Position numbers and translations under genes: made by a program
In this document: one piece after another, positions 16,965-24,933 of the stretch
Numbering within the stretch: position 1 is the stretch's first letter
Layout of the letters: the number at the start of each line of letters is the position of its first letter
Notes under the pieces: model-generated
What the model was told of the DNA's origin: nothing
What the model saw: the letters and a program-made list of their open reading frames with translations, nothing else
Database searches by the model: none
NCBI GenBank assembly: GCA_947063485.1
Contig: CAMSSU010000006.1
Location: forward strand, 1 to 57,897
DNA from: an uncultured Clostridia bacterium
GTDB lineage: Bacteria > Bacillota > Clostridia > Christensenellales > Christensenellaceae
Reading direction: 5' to 3'
Length of the DNA: 57,897 bases

Positions 16965-17392
16965 GGCTGCACTTCCCTCACAGGCTCATTTTTCGCAACC
17001 ATCGCGCCAAGCACGCCGTTGATAAACCGCGGGGATTTCTCCATTCCATATTTTTTGGCCAGCTCGACCGCCTCGTTGATGCAGACTTTATACGACTCCC
17101 TGCGCAGGTAATACATCTCGATCACCGCCAGGCGCAGAATGGAAATATCCACCCGGGAGAGCCGCTCGATCTTCCACGAGACGCAAAACTTCGAAATAGA
17201 GGCATCGATCTCCTCCCGGCTCTGCTCAAACGCCGCAAGCACATCGTCAATATACCCGCGGTTCTTCTCTTCCAGGCGATCGCTATGCAGCACATCGCTC
17301 ATTTCCTTTATCGTATCTTCTGCCGGCTCCAGATTGATTTCTCTCTCATACAGCAAGCACATCGCAACTTCCCTTGCACGCCTTCTGCTCAT
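16946..17392 (-). CDS. nusB: Transcription antitermination factor NusB
   Basis: Binds boxA RNA with S10/NusE in rRNA antitermination. The 148 aa all-helical protein begins SRRRAREVAMCLLYE, the NusB hallmark, and ends in the PRFINGVLGAM motif. It is 14 bp after the DUF2273 gene in the asp23 operon, as in many Clostridia. Confidence 0.95.
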   Translation of the reverse strand: MSRRRAREVAMCLLYEREINLEPAEDTIKEMSDVLHSDRLEEKNRGYIDDVLAAFEQSREEIDASISKFCVSWKIERLSRVDISILRLAVIEMYYLRRESYKVCINEAVELAKKYGMEKSPRFINGVLGAMVAKNEPVREVQPCISVE

Positions 17393-17406
17393 GTCTTCCT
17401 CCCGGT

Positions 17407-17625
17407 TTACGAATTTTTGTGTTCAAAGAGAGCCTTAAACCAGGAGCAGACGACCTGGCGCACCGCCGGAAACGCCCCAATGCATCCCCCGGCAACCGAA
17501 AGCACGACCAGCAGCAAGGTCTCAAAAAAACCGATGGCCAGAAACAAGATGCCCAAAATAAGGCCGCCTGCCGCGCCGGCTACCGTGCTCCAATGCTTCT
17601 TTAGAAACTCTGAAAAACTGTTCAT
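17407..17625 (-). CDS. DUF2273 small membrane protein
   Basis: 72 aa with two hydrophobic helices (about residues 14-34 and 36-56) separated by a short turn. The length, the FLKKHWSTVAGAAGGL start and its position between amaP and nusB fit the DUF2273 family, which accompanies Asp23/AmaP. It may help anchor Asp23-type proteins at the membrane, but its function is unknown. Confidence 0.8.
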   Translation of the reverse strand: MNSFSEFLKKHWSTVAGAAGGLILGILFLAIGFFETLLLVVLSVAGGCIGAFPAVRQVVCSWFKALFEHKNS

Positions 17626-17637
17626 TGCGCCTTCCGC

Positions 17638-18186
17638 CTAGCTATTCTGATTCTGCTTCAGCGGCTGCATTGAGATTTCCACATGCGAAACCTCGATTCC
17701 GGAGTATTTTTCCATATACTCCTTAATTTCCGCCGTAATTTTCCGGACAGTTTCCGGAATTTCCAGATCCGGCCGCGCAGAAAGCTCCAGCTTTAGCTGC
17801 ACGCATTTCTCTTCCGCCGCGCGCAAATGGATTCTATTGGTGAGAATGCCGGGAACGTCTTTCAAATAGCGGGCCGCCAGCTCCCTCAGCGCATCCAGCG
17901 TGATGCTGACGCTGCTGTCTACCCCCGCCTCCAGCACAACTGCCCGAGGCTCCGGAGTTTTGGCGCGGATGCCAAAGAACATCAGGCAGAGCGCTGTAAT
18001 GAAGAGCACCAGTGCTGCCGCCGCCCAGATGTATTTATAGCCGGTATTCAAAAAACCTTCCCAAAGCGCAACCAAATCCGCCTGGGCAAAAGCGCCGAAA
18101 GACGCCAAAATGATGGCCACGCAAAGAGCCATCACAACGAGCAGAAAAATTGTAAAAACGATCCGGGTTCCTACGCCCATTTTCAC
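17638..18186 (-). CDS. amaP: Alkaline shock response membrane anchor protein AmaP
   Basis: Membrane protein that tethers Asp23 in Staphylococcus. Two N-terminal membrane helices (about residues 6-30 and 50-72) precede a soluble Asp23-like domain (about 90-180). I chose the GTG at 18186 because a GGAGG lies exactly 7 bases upstream; the ATG at 18180 has 13 bases spacing. It lies between asp23 and DUF2273 in the same operon. Confidence 0.82.
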   Translation of the reverse strand: MKMGVGTRIVFTIFLLVVMALCVAIILASFGAFAQADLVALWEGFLNTGYKYIWAAAALVLFITALCLMFFGIRAKTPEPRAVVLEAGVDSSVSITLDALRELAARYLKDVPGILTNRIHLRAAEEKCVQLKLELSARPDLEIPETVRKITAEIKEYMEKYSGIEVSHVEISMQPLKQNQNS

Positions 18187-18210
18187 AGCGCTACCTCCAC
18201 AAAGCAGCAA

Positions 18211-18236
18211 TTGCGATGCCTAAAAAAGCATCGCAA
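18211..18236 (-). other. Stem-loop between asp23 and amaP
   Basis: Nine-base perfect inverted repeat (TTGCGATGC with GCATCGCAA) around an eight-base loop, 25 bp ahead of amaP. There is no strong T-run after it on the minus strand, so it is more likely a processing or stabilising hairpin, or a weak attenuator, than a full terminator. Confidence 0.6.
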
Positions 18237-18265
18237 AGCTGGATTATCTTATGAATATGCAAAAA

Positions 18266-18667
18266 TTAGTCGTTCTCTTCTTCCTCCAGAGCAGGCTTCT
18301 CCTCTTCCTTGAAGCGCACGCCCTGCACCAGGATATTGATTGCGCCAACCGGCAGGCCCGTCATGGTCTCAAGGGCAGTTGCGACGCTGTTCTGGATATT
18401 CGCGCAGACTTCCGGAACCTTCACTCCGTAATCCACAATGATCTGGATTTCCGCGCTCACGATGCCCTGCTCATCCTTGCTGACCTTAATGCCCTTTGTG
18501 AAGTTCTTCCGGCCCAGCATCTCGACAATGCCGTCTTTGATGCCGCCGCTCATCCCGGCAACGCCCGAAATATCGCTGGCTGCCACTCCGACAATAATCT
18601 CTAAAACATCGTTTGCAAACGTAATCGTGCCGCTTTTTTCTTGGGTAATCAAATCTTTCTCACTCAC
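18266..18667 (-). CDS. Asp23/Gls24 family envelope stress protein
   Basis: 133 aa DUF322 protein with the GTITFANDVLEIIVGVAASDISGV N-terminal pattern and an acidic C-terminal tail. It is similar to YqhY/YloU of Bacillus, which influence fatty acid and cell-surface homeostasis. First gene of a long operon behind a strong extended -10 promoter. Its linkage to nusB is conserved in Firmicutes. The exact role is not established for this clade. Confidence 0.9.
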   Translation of the reverse strand: MSEKDLITQEKSGTITFANDVLEIIVGVAASDISGVAGMSGGIKDGIVEMLGRKNFTKGIKVSKDEQGIVSAEIQIIVDYGVKVPEVCANIQNSVATALETMTGLPVGAINILVQGVRFKEEEKPALEEEEND

Positions 18668-18698
18668 AGAAGTTTCCCTCCCAAACTATTTTTGCATC

Positions 18699-18727
18699 AT
18701 TATAGCACATCCTTGGCTGCAATACAA
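18699..18727 (-). promoter_or_regulatory. Strong extended -10 promoter of the asp23 operon
   Basis: On the minus strand: -35 TTGTAT (18722-18727), 17 bp spacer ending in TGC, and -10 TATAAT (18699-18704). It lies about 32 bp ahead of asp23, directly after spoIIIAH, and appears to serve ten genes down to the terminator at 10834. Confidence 0.8.
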
Positions 18728-18745
18728 CTTTTGCAGTGCAATCTT

Positions 18746-19243
18746 TCAGGCTTTTGGCATGATTTTGATATTTTCAGAGGCTTTATTCGTCTGCGTTCTG
18801 ATGATCTCAGCGATCTGCGTAACCTCTGCTTCGGAAAGCACTTCTTTGTCGACGACAACGCTGACCGAATCACCCGAGATAGCCACCACTGCGCTGACGC
18901 CCATCTTGGTCTCGATGATGCCCTCGCTTAAAAGCTCGGACTCCATGTTCGCCACCATGGCCAGCTTCTGCTCCTGCGCCTTGGATTTGGTCGCCTCATC
19001 TGCTTCTGCGCTGCTCACGACCGATTCGATATAGCTCAGCTCGCTGGCGCGGCTGCTCTCGCGGTCGTTCTTGAAGCTGGCAAACACATCTACCGTCTCC
19101 CCGTCCTGAATCTCTGCGCTGACCTTTTTAGAGCCATCGTCTCCCGCTTTTTTCGCAGTGATGGCATAGTTTGCATAGCCCGCCGCGATCACCGCCAAAA
19201 ACAGCCCGCATAACAACAGCGCCTTTTTGTTCTTCCCGTTCAT
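18746..19243 (-). CDS. spoIIIAH: Stage III sporulation protein AH
   Basis: Mother-cell component of the channel linking mother cell and forespore; it pairs with forespore SpoIIQ. One N-terminal membrane helix (residues 8-28) is followed by a linker and the YscJ/FliF-like ring-building domain (about 55-165). 165 aa is shorter than the Bacillus protein (about 218). GGGAGG precedes the start. Last gene of the spoIIIA operon. Confidence 0.9.
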   Translation of the reverse strand: MNGKNKKALLLCGLFLAVIAAGYANYAITAKKAGDDGSKKVSAEIQDGETVDVFASFKNDRESSRASELSYIESVVSSAEADEATKSKAQEQKLAMVANMESELLSEGIIETKMGVSAVVAISGDSVSVVVDKEVLSEAEVTQIAEIIRTQTNKASENIKIMPKA

Positions 19244-19260
19244 GTTTGTTCCTCCCTTTG

Positions 19261-19803
19261 CTAATTCGCCATTTTTAATATTTCCACTTTATCCGCATCG
19301 ACGCCGAGCAGCGTCGTTACGGCATGAAGCAAATCCATACGGACCCCGATATCCCCAGCCCCCTGGGCCACGACGATCACGCCGCGCACCTCTGGCTGAT
19401 CTTCCCGGATAATCACCGCCTCGCCTCCCTGGGCAGTCGCGATTCCCTTTTTCTCCACGCGGTTTTCGGTAAACCGATCGTCCTCCGAGCTGGAAGAGCT
19501 TTGAATATCCTCGCTCGTCGCCGGGACCAGCTCTGCCGAGGAGGCATAGTTGATGACAACATCAACCTGCCCTGCGCCATCCACTTTGGAGAGCGCCGCC
19601 CTGAGGCGTTTTTCCAGATCGTCTGCCGTCTGTTCCGCGCCGACGGCTGTTTTGTTTTGTCCCTCTATTTTATTCCCGGAAGGAGACAGCGTAGAAAAAT
19701 ATATGAGCAGAATCACCGCGATTATGATCAGAATGGCGAGATACTGCGTCTTTTTCTTCGCGCTCAGCTTCTTTATTTTTTCCAGATACTCTTTTGGCTT
19801 CAT
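19261..19803 (-). CDS. spoIIIAG: Stage III sporulation protein AG
   Basis: Ring-forming protein of the mother cell-forespore channel. A cytoplasmic Lys-rich N-end, one membrane helix (about residues 20-40) and a ring-building motif domain (about 65-180) with a Ser-rich insertion (SSSSSEDD) corresponding to the beta-hairpin insertion of the family. I chose the ATG at 19803, which has GGGGAG 7 bases upstream, over the ATG six codons earlier. Confidence 0.88.
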   Translation of the reverse strand: MKPKEYLEKIKKLSAKKKTQYLAILIIIAVILLIYFSTLSPSGNKIEGQNKTAVGAEQTADDLEKRLRAALSKVDGAGQVDVVINYASSAELVPATSEDIQSSSSSEDDRFTENRVEKKGIATAQGGEAVIIREDQPEVRGVIVVAQGAGDIGVRMDLLHAVTTLLGVDADKVEILKMAN

Positions 19804-19823
19804 GCTTCTCTCCCCCGCCATCT

Positions 19824-20105
19824 CTAGTTATTCTTATTTTCCATTTCCCTGTGATATACATCCAAAATGATCTCTTCATAGCTGGCCGCATCCGGCGCAT
19901 AGCTGCCGGCCGGCTGGGCGGCCGAAAACTCAAGATCCGGCATTTGTTCCGGCTTCCAGACCCCCAAAATGATGAATACCAATAAGATGCCCAAAATGAA
20001 CTTGCAGAACCGCTTCATGCCGCCTTCCGGCAAAAGCCCGATGGCCAGTTCTCCCAGAAACAGCGCCGCAACGCCCATATAAACTCCGCGCAGTAACTGT
20101 TCCAT
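19824..20105 (-). CDS. spoIIIAF: Short stage III sporulation protein AF
   Basis: 93 aa with two N-terminal membrane helices (about residues 7-27 and 33-51) and then only about 40 soluble residues. Bacillus SpoIIIAF has about 206 aa, with a C-terminal ring-building motif domain that is missing here. Spacing to spoIIIAE (4 bp) and to spoIIIAG (about 20 bp) leaves no room for the lost domain and no frameshift is evident, so this is a natural short form. Confidence 0.78.
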   Translation of the reverse strand: MEQLLRGVYMGVAALFLGELAIGLLPEGGMKRFCKFILGILLVFIILGVWKPEQMPDLEFSAAQPAGSYAPDAASYEEIILDVYHREMENKNN

Positions 20106-20109
20106 CGCC

Positions 20110-21297
20110 CTACCTCACCATCATGCTCATATCCGCCGCGCCCATCAGAACGGCCAGAAAAATGAAGGCCATAGCTGTGCAGGCCAGCAGCGTTACCGTC
20201 AGAAGCTGGACAGTTTTTCCCATTGCAGAGAGCAGGTTGACGCTTCTCTTCTCGGCAAAAGGTTCGGCTGCCGCCGCCGAGAATTTGAGCAGAAACTGGT
20301 TGGCGGCCAGCGTTGCAACCGGCGCGCCAATCAGGCAGACCAGCGAAACCAGCCCCACGATCCCAACCGCATTTTTGACGATCAGACTGCACGCCATGAT
20401 GGTATCCAGCGTCTCGGAGAACATGCCGCCGATGACGGGCACCATCTTATCCACGGTATATTTGGCCGTCTTAAAGGAAATGCCGTCGATAGAAGCGCCG
20501 GCGATGCCCTTGAGCGCCGTTACCCCGAGAAAGACGATAAACAGGATGCCCAGCAGCCATTTGACTACGCTCTCCACCAGCTCTGCCAGCTTTCCCAGGC
20601 GGATGGCCGTGGAAAAATTTGAGGCGATGCTGAGCACCGCATAGACTAGAATGAGCGGGAAAACCACCGTTGTGATCACCGTGAAGATACTGCCCGTCAG
20701 GCCGGCCAGCACCGGGCTTAAAACGCCGGATGTCTTGCTGCCGCCCATGCCTGTGAGCAAAAGCATGAGCACCGGCGCCACTCCCTCGACGGCATTGCAG
20801 AGAAGCTGAACGGCATTGCTGCAAATGCGCACGCAGTCGGACAATACGGCGACAGCCACGCCTGCAACTGTGATATACCCCGCATAGAACGCGGCCCTAG
20901 AAACCTCGCTGCCAAAGGAGGAGTTCATATTGCGCAGAAGCGACATCAGCAGCAGCATTGCCAGAATCTCCGCCGCGAACCGCCAGTTGCCCGCCAGCTC
21001 TGTAAACAGCGCCCCAAAGATGGTGTTCAGCGCCTGCTCCGCGCTGAGATCGGTTAGTCCGTTTTGCGTCAGGCTGGCAATGGTCTGCCTTAATGTCTGT
21101 CCATCAAAAGCCTCTGGCTGATAGAACTCTTCCAGCGCCTGCAAATCCAGCTCGGAGATGATCTCATCCGTGCCCTCCTGCAAAACCTGCTCCGCATCCC
21201 TAGTCTCTTGCGCATCCTGCTCTTCCTGCGCTTTCACGCTCTTTGGAAAAGCCAGCAGCAAGACTGCGAAAACAAGCAAAATCCATCTTTTGTGCAT
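20110..21297 (-). CDS. spoIIIAE: Stage III sporulation protein AE
   Basis: Polytopic membrane protein of the sporulation channel complex. A cleavable-looking signal segment (residues 4-24, ending VKAQE) and a Glu-rich stretch precede about seven hydrophobic helices. 395 aa matches the family. The start at 21297 has GAGGA upstream; the longer frame to 21336 overlaps the spoIIIAD end. Confidence 0.92.
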   Translation of the reverse strand: MHKRWILLVFAVLLLAFPKSVKAQEEQDAQETRDAEQVLQEGTDEIISELDLQALEEFYQPEAFDGQTLRQTIASLTQNGLTDLSAEQALNTIFGALFTELAGNWRFAAEILAMLLLMSLLRNMNSSFGSEVSRAAFYAGYITVAGVAVAVLSDCVRICSNAVQLLCNAVEGVAPVLMLLLTGMGGSKTSGVLSPVLAGLTGSIFTVITTVVFPLILVYAVLSIASNFSTAIRLGKLAELVESVVKWLLGILFIVFLGVTALKGIAGASIDGISFKTAKYTVDKMVPVIGGMFSETLDTIMACSLIVKNAVGIVGLVSLVCLIGAPVATLAANQFLLKFSAAAAEPFAEKRSVNLLSAMGKTVQLLTVTLLACTAMAFIFLAVLMGAADMSMMVR

Positions 21298-21307
21298 GTC
21301 CGTTTCC

Positions 21308-21691
21308 TCATAATAGCTCCAGCACCATCTGGGCAAACTGCCCGATGAGCGGCAATGTTACGGCAAAGATGATCACCTTGCCGGCCAGCTCTACTTTGAC
21401 GGCCAGCGCATTTTCCCCAGCGTCTTTGAGCACCTGAACGCCAAATTCGCAAAGATAGGCGATGCCGATCACTTTCAGCAGCACGAGCGTCCCCTGATAG
21501 AGCGCGCCATACTGCTCTGCGAAGCTTCGAATAAAATCCACCGCCTGGGCGAGATACCCCAGAACCAGGCAGAACACGATGACGCCCGCCGCAATCGAAA
21601 CCTGCATCCCAAGCTCTGGATTCGTCTTTTTGACAGCGACAGCCAAAATGCCGCCCACAATGCCAATTCCAATGACTTTCGCGATCTCCAT
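21308..21691 (-). CDS. spoIIIAD: Stage III sporulation protein AD
   Basis: 127 aa membrane protein with four hydrophobic segments, starting MEIAKVIGIGIVGGILAVAVKK, which is the SpoIIIAC/AD family N-terminus. It ends 10 bp before spoIIIAE and begins 1 bp after spoIIIAC. Confidence 0.92.
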   Translation of the reverse strand: MEIAKVIGIGIVGGILAVAVKKTNPELGMQVSIAAGVIVFCLVLGYLAQAVDFIRSFAEQYGALYQGTLVLLKVIGIAYLCEFGVQVLKDAGENALAVKVELAGKVIIFAVTLPLIGQFAQMVLELL

Positions 21692-21692
21692 G

Positions 21693-21896
21693 TCAGTATA
21701 ATCCGAAAATATTCTTCACGCTGGAAAACAACCCGCTGACCATATCCACAACCATCAGCAGGACGATCACCAGCCCCGCGATGGAAACCATCATCGCAAT
21801 ATCCTCCCGGCCGGACCGGACGAGGAGCTGATAGAGCACCGCGATGAGAATCCCGATAGCGGCTATTTTAAAAACCAAGTCGATGCTGACCCCCAT
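21693..21896 (-). CDS. spoIIIAC: Stage III sporulation protein AC
   Basis: 67 aa membrane protein with two hydrophobic helices (about residues 5-24 and 34-54), with the family pattern IDLVFKIAAIGILIAVLYQLL. It occupies its standard place between AB and AD. Confidence 0.92.
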   Translation of the reverse strand: MGVSIDLVFKIAAIGILIAVLYQLLVRSGREDIAMMVSIAGLVIVLLMVVDMVSGLFSSVKNIFGLY

Positions 21897-21905
21897 AGTT
21901 TCCTC

Positions 21906-22421
21906 CTAAACGAATAAAATCGATATGACCAGCCCGGCCACAATGCACATGGTCCGCGTCAGGCGGCCCTTCTGTTCCTGCTGGGAGCGAAGCTGCTCCG
22001 CCAGCAAATCCGTCTGCCGCAGAAATACTTTGCCGGCATCCTCTATCTGCTCGGGCGCGACTGCCCCGGAAAGCCGCCCAAACAGATCTGCCAGCGCTTC
22101 CTTTTCCGCCTCTTTGCATCCGGCCAGGCTTTCCTTCTGCTCCAGCATTGCCTTTCTGCAAAGCTCTTTTCCCGCTACCCCCGGATCTTTGCGCAGGAGA
22201 TTGGCACAGCTCAGGAAAAACTGTGGGTATGCGATTTTGCCGGCCGCCAGCAGCGCATCATAGAGCGGCATTCCCTGAAAGCCCAGCGCGCTGATTAACA
22301 CTTTAACGGCACTTTGCATCGCGTCGATGCTCCTTCTTCTCTCTTCCCATTCGCCGACGATGACGCTCCCAATCCCCGCGCTGGAAAAGATGATGACGGC
22401 GATAAACAGCAATTTTATCAT
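21906..22421 (-). CDS. spoIIIAB: Stage III sporulation protein AB
   Basis: 171 aa; N-terminal hydrophobic segment, a helical soluble body and a C-terminal membrane helix, like the GspF-related SpoIIIAB family. It lies 9 bp after spoIIIAA, which supplies the ATPase partner. Confidence 0.9.
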   Translation of the reverse strand: MIKLLFIAVIIFSSAGIGSVIVGEWEERRRSIDAMQSAVKVLISALGFQGMPLYDALLAAGKIAYPQFFLSCANLLRKDPGVAGKELCRKAMLEQKESLAGCKEAEKEALADLFGRLSGAVAPEQIEDAGKVFLRQTDLLAEQLRSQQEQKGRLTRTMCIVAGLVISILFV

Positions 22422-22430
22422 AGTCTGCTC

Positions 22431-23333
22431 CTATAAAAGGAACGGGCCGGGCGAGATTCTTCTGCCTTCCTGATCGCAGACCGCCTCCACCGTCCCCCGG
22501 CCCAGCCGGCCGGATAAGAACACCACCCGTTCCACCAGCCGCGCCTCCAAAAACTGCCGGAAGAATTTGCGCGCCTTGAGCTCGGCCATATCCCGGCAGT
22601 GCGCCGTGGCAAGGATTTTGACGCCGCTGTTGGCCGCCTCGCACAGTGCATCCAGCTCTCCTTTGCCGCCAATCTCATCCGTCGCGAGTATTTCCGGGGA
22701 AAGCGCCCGAAGCGCCATCATCAGCCCCACCGTTTTGGGGCAGGAGGCCAGCACATCACTGCGGACTCCAAGATCGAAGTTTCCGCCGCCGGACAGCTCT
22801 TCCCTCTCGTCGATGATCACGCACTTTTGCGGATCATAGCCCTCGCCGTCCGATGCCTGGCGCACCAGTTCCCGCAGCAGCGTGGTCTTTCCCTGGCCGG
22901 GCGGCGAGGCGATCAGAGTGCTGCGCAGCTGCCCCCTCCCAGCCAAATAGGGCCGAAGCCCTTTTCCGATTCCCTTCATTTCCCGCGGCAGGCGCAGGCA
23001 GACCGAAGTGAAGCCGCGGATCAGCCGAATCTCCTCTCCGCTGGCCACTACCTTACCCGCCACGCCCACGCGGATGCCGCCTTCCAGCGTAAAAAAGCCC
23101 TGGCGCAGTTCCTCCATATAGGCGTGAATCGAATGCCCGCAAAGCGCGGCCACAATCTCGCCGATCTGCTCTTTGCTGGTGCAGACGGGGATCAGCTCCT
23201 CCATCCCTCCCGCATACAGCATCATCGGGCGGCCGCTGCGCAGGCGCAGCTCCTCCGCGCCCCCGTAAAGCGAGCTTTTTTCCAGCTCAGTTCGCAGCTC
23301 CCTCGGCAAATATTCCTTTACTCTCTCCAGCAT
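22431..23333 (-). CDS. spoIIIAA: Stage III sporulation protein AA (secretion-type ATPase)
   Basis: ATPase thought to energise the channel between mother cell and forespore. P-loop SPPGQGKTTLLREL (about residues 145-160), the CVIIDEREEL Walker B block, and the RSDVLASCPK and DEIGG segments are typical of the family. First gene of an eight-gene operon, all genes AA to AH in the canonical order. About 300 aa is normal. Confidence 0.95.
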   Translation of the reverse strand: MLERVKEYLPRELRTELEKSSLYGGAEELRLRSGRPMMLYAGGMEELIPVCTSKEQIGEIVAALCGHSIHAYMEELRQGFFTLEGGIRVGVAGKVVASGEEIRLIRGFTSVCLRLPREMKGIGKGLRPYLAGRGQLRSTLIASPPGQGKTTLLRELVRQASDGEGYDPQKCVIIDEREELSGGGNFDLGVRSDVLASCPKTVGLMMALRALSPEILATDEIGGKGELDALCEAANSGVKILATAHCRDMAELKARKFFRQFLEARLVERVVFLSGRLGRGTVEAVCDQEGRRISPGPFLL

Positions 23334-23360
23334 TCCTCTGCCCCTTTTCTTTTGTTTGTT

Positions 23361-23390
23361 ATCTATATGCCGGGTATATTTATAGTATTC
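23361..23390 (-). promoter_or_regulatory. Sigma-E-like promoter of the spoIIIA operon
   Basis: On the minus strand, GAATACT (23384-23390), a 14 bp spacer and CATATAGAT (23361-23369), close to the Bacillus sigma-E consensus (KMATATT, N14-15, CATACAnT). The position about 30 bp upstream of spoIIIAA fits the known mother-cell sigma-E control of this operon. Confidence 0.65.
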
Positions 23391-23442
23391 ACCTGTTTTT
23401 CACATCCGCAGAAGAAAGCAAATTTGCAGAAAATCCGCAAGC

Positions 23443-23475
23443 AAAAAGCACCTTCAGATGCTCTGAAGGTGCTTT
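23443..23475 (-). terminator. Terminator after pncB
   Basis: Ten-base perfect stem (GCACCTTCAG with CTGAAGGTGC), five-base loop, followed on the minus strand by five T. It lies 24 bp after the pncB stop and upstream of the spoIIIA promoter. Confidence 0.9.
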
Positions 23476-23498
23476 GGCGCTTCTCTTATTTGGCTGTT

Positions 23499-24932
23499 TT
23501 AGTGCCAGGTGGTCTGGCTGAGCAGTTCGTGCTTTAGCTCGAAGAGCTCCTGGGAGAGATCGACTTTATAGATATGCGGGCGGTATGGTCTTTTATATTC
23601 ATCCCAGAAGGTTTCGAGATCCTGCTTGGCATATTCCCTGCTGGCCATCATGCCGGGCGACTGGTAGACCTGCCTCCCATCCTGGAACACAGGCACCAGC
23701 AGTTCTTTGATATAGTAATTGGTAATCGTCATGCGCTTCCACGTCTCGACGGGATCGAAGATGGTCAGCGGATGCTGGGTATCGATGCTCTCATGCTCCA
23801 GCATGATGAGATCCGCGATGGATTTATGCGTGCTGCCGTCGTAGATGCGGACGACCTTTTTGAGGCCGGGGTTGGTAATCTTCCAGAAATTCTCGCTGAT
23901 CTTGATGCGCGGCTGCATCTTGCCATGCCGCTCGACGGCCGCCAGCTTATAGACCCCGCCAAGAGCCGGGCAGTTTTCGCTGGTGATCAGCTTGGTTCCC
24001 ACGCCCCAGGTATCGATGCAGGCGCCCTGGTTGCGCAGATCCCGGATGATGGCCTCATCCAGATCACTGCTGGCGCAGATTTTCGCATCTGGGAAACCCG
24101 CCTCGTCCAGCATCTTTCTGGCCATGCGCGAGAGATAGGCCAGATCGCCGCTGTCCAGCCGGATGCCCATGGGCTCATAACCTTTTTCCCTCAGTTCCCG
24201 GAACACGGTAATCGCATTGGGAACGCCGCTGCCCAGCGTATCGTAGGTATCCACCAGCAGCAGGCAGCTATCGGGGAACACCTCCGCATAGGCGCGGAAT
24301 GCCTGAAGCTCGCTATCAAAGCTCATGATCCAGCTATGGGCATGCGTACCCGCCGGAACGCCGCCAAACATCTGCGTCGTCAGCACGTTGGACGTGGTAT
24401 TGCAGCCGCCGATGATGGCCGCGCGGGCGCCGTAAATGCCGGCATCCGGCCCCTGGGCGCGCCGCAGACCAAATTCCAGAACAGCTCCGCCCTCCGCCGC
24501 ATGGCAGACTCTGCTGGCCTTTGTGGCGATCAGCGTCTGATGGTTGATGATATTGAGCATGGCCGTCTCGATGAGCTGAGCCTGCGCGATGGGCGCGCGC
24601 ACCCGGATGAGCGGCTCATAGGGGAACACCACCGTCCCCTCGGGCATCGCGTAGATCTCGCCGGTAAAGCGGAAATCGCGCAGATAAGCAAAGAAATCCT
24701 CGTCGAATAGATTGAGCGTGCGCAGATAGTCGATATCCTCCGCAGAGAAATGCAGATTGTCAATATACTCCATCACCTGCTCCAGCCCCGCGAACACAGC
24801 ATACTTGGATTCTCCCGCCCCTTTGCGGAAAAACACGTCGTAAACCGCCATATTCTCGTGCGTCTTTTCCCGGAAATAGCCATACATCATGGTGAGCTGG
24901 TAGAGATCCGTCATCATGGTCAAATTTCTCAT
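23499..24932 (-). CDS. pncB: Nicotinate phosphoribosyltransferase
   Basis: Salvages nicotinate to nicotinate mononucleotide for NAD. The start MRNLTMMTDLYQLTMMYGYF, the LDSGDLAYLS phosphate-site region and SSDLDEAII match the Firmicutes NAPRTase family; 477 aa is normal. The frame stays open another 61 codons upstream, but that part overlaps lgt and is Arg/Lys-rich, so I placed the start at 24932, 1 bp from the lgt stop. The nearest GGAG is 12 bases upstream, somewhat far. Confidence 0.93.
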   Translation of the reverse strand: MRNLTMMTDLYQLTMMYGYFREKTHENMAVYDVFFRKGAGESKYAVFAGLEQVMEYIDNLHFSAEDIDYLRTLNLFDEDFFAYLRDFRFTGEIYAMPEGTVVFPYEPLIRVRAPIAQAQLIETAMLNIINHQTLIATKASRVCHAAEGGAVLEFGLRRAQGPDAGIYGARAAIIGGCNTTSNVLTTQMFGGVPAGTHAHSWIMSFDSELQAFRAYAEVFPDSCLLLVDTYDTLGSGVPNAITVFRELREKGYEPMGIRLDSGDLAYLSRMARKMLDEAGFPDAKICASSDLDEAIIRDLRNQGACIDTWGVGTKLITSENCPALGGVYKLAAVERHGKMQPRIKISENFWKITNPGLKKVVRIYDGSTHKSIADLIMLEHESIDTQHPLTIFDPVETWKRMTITNYYIKELLVPVFQDGRQVYQSPGMMASREYAKQDLETFWDEYKRPYRPHIYKVDLSQELFELKHELLSQTTWH

Positions 24933-24933
24933 G

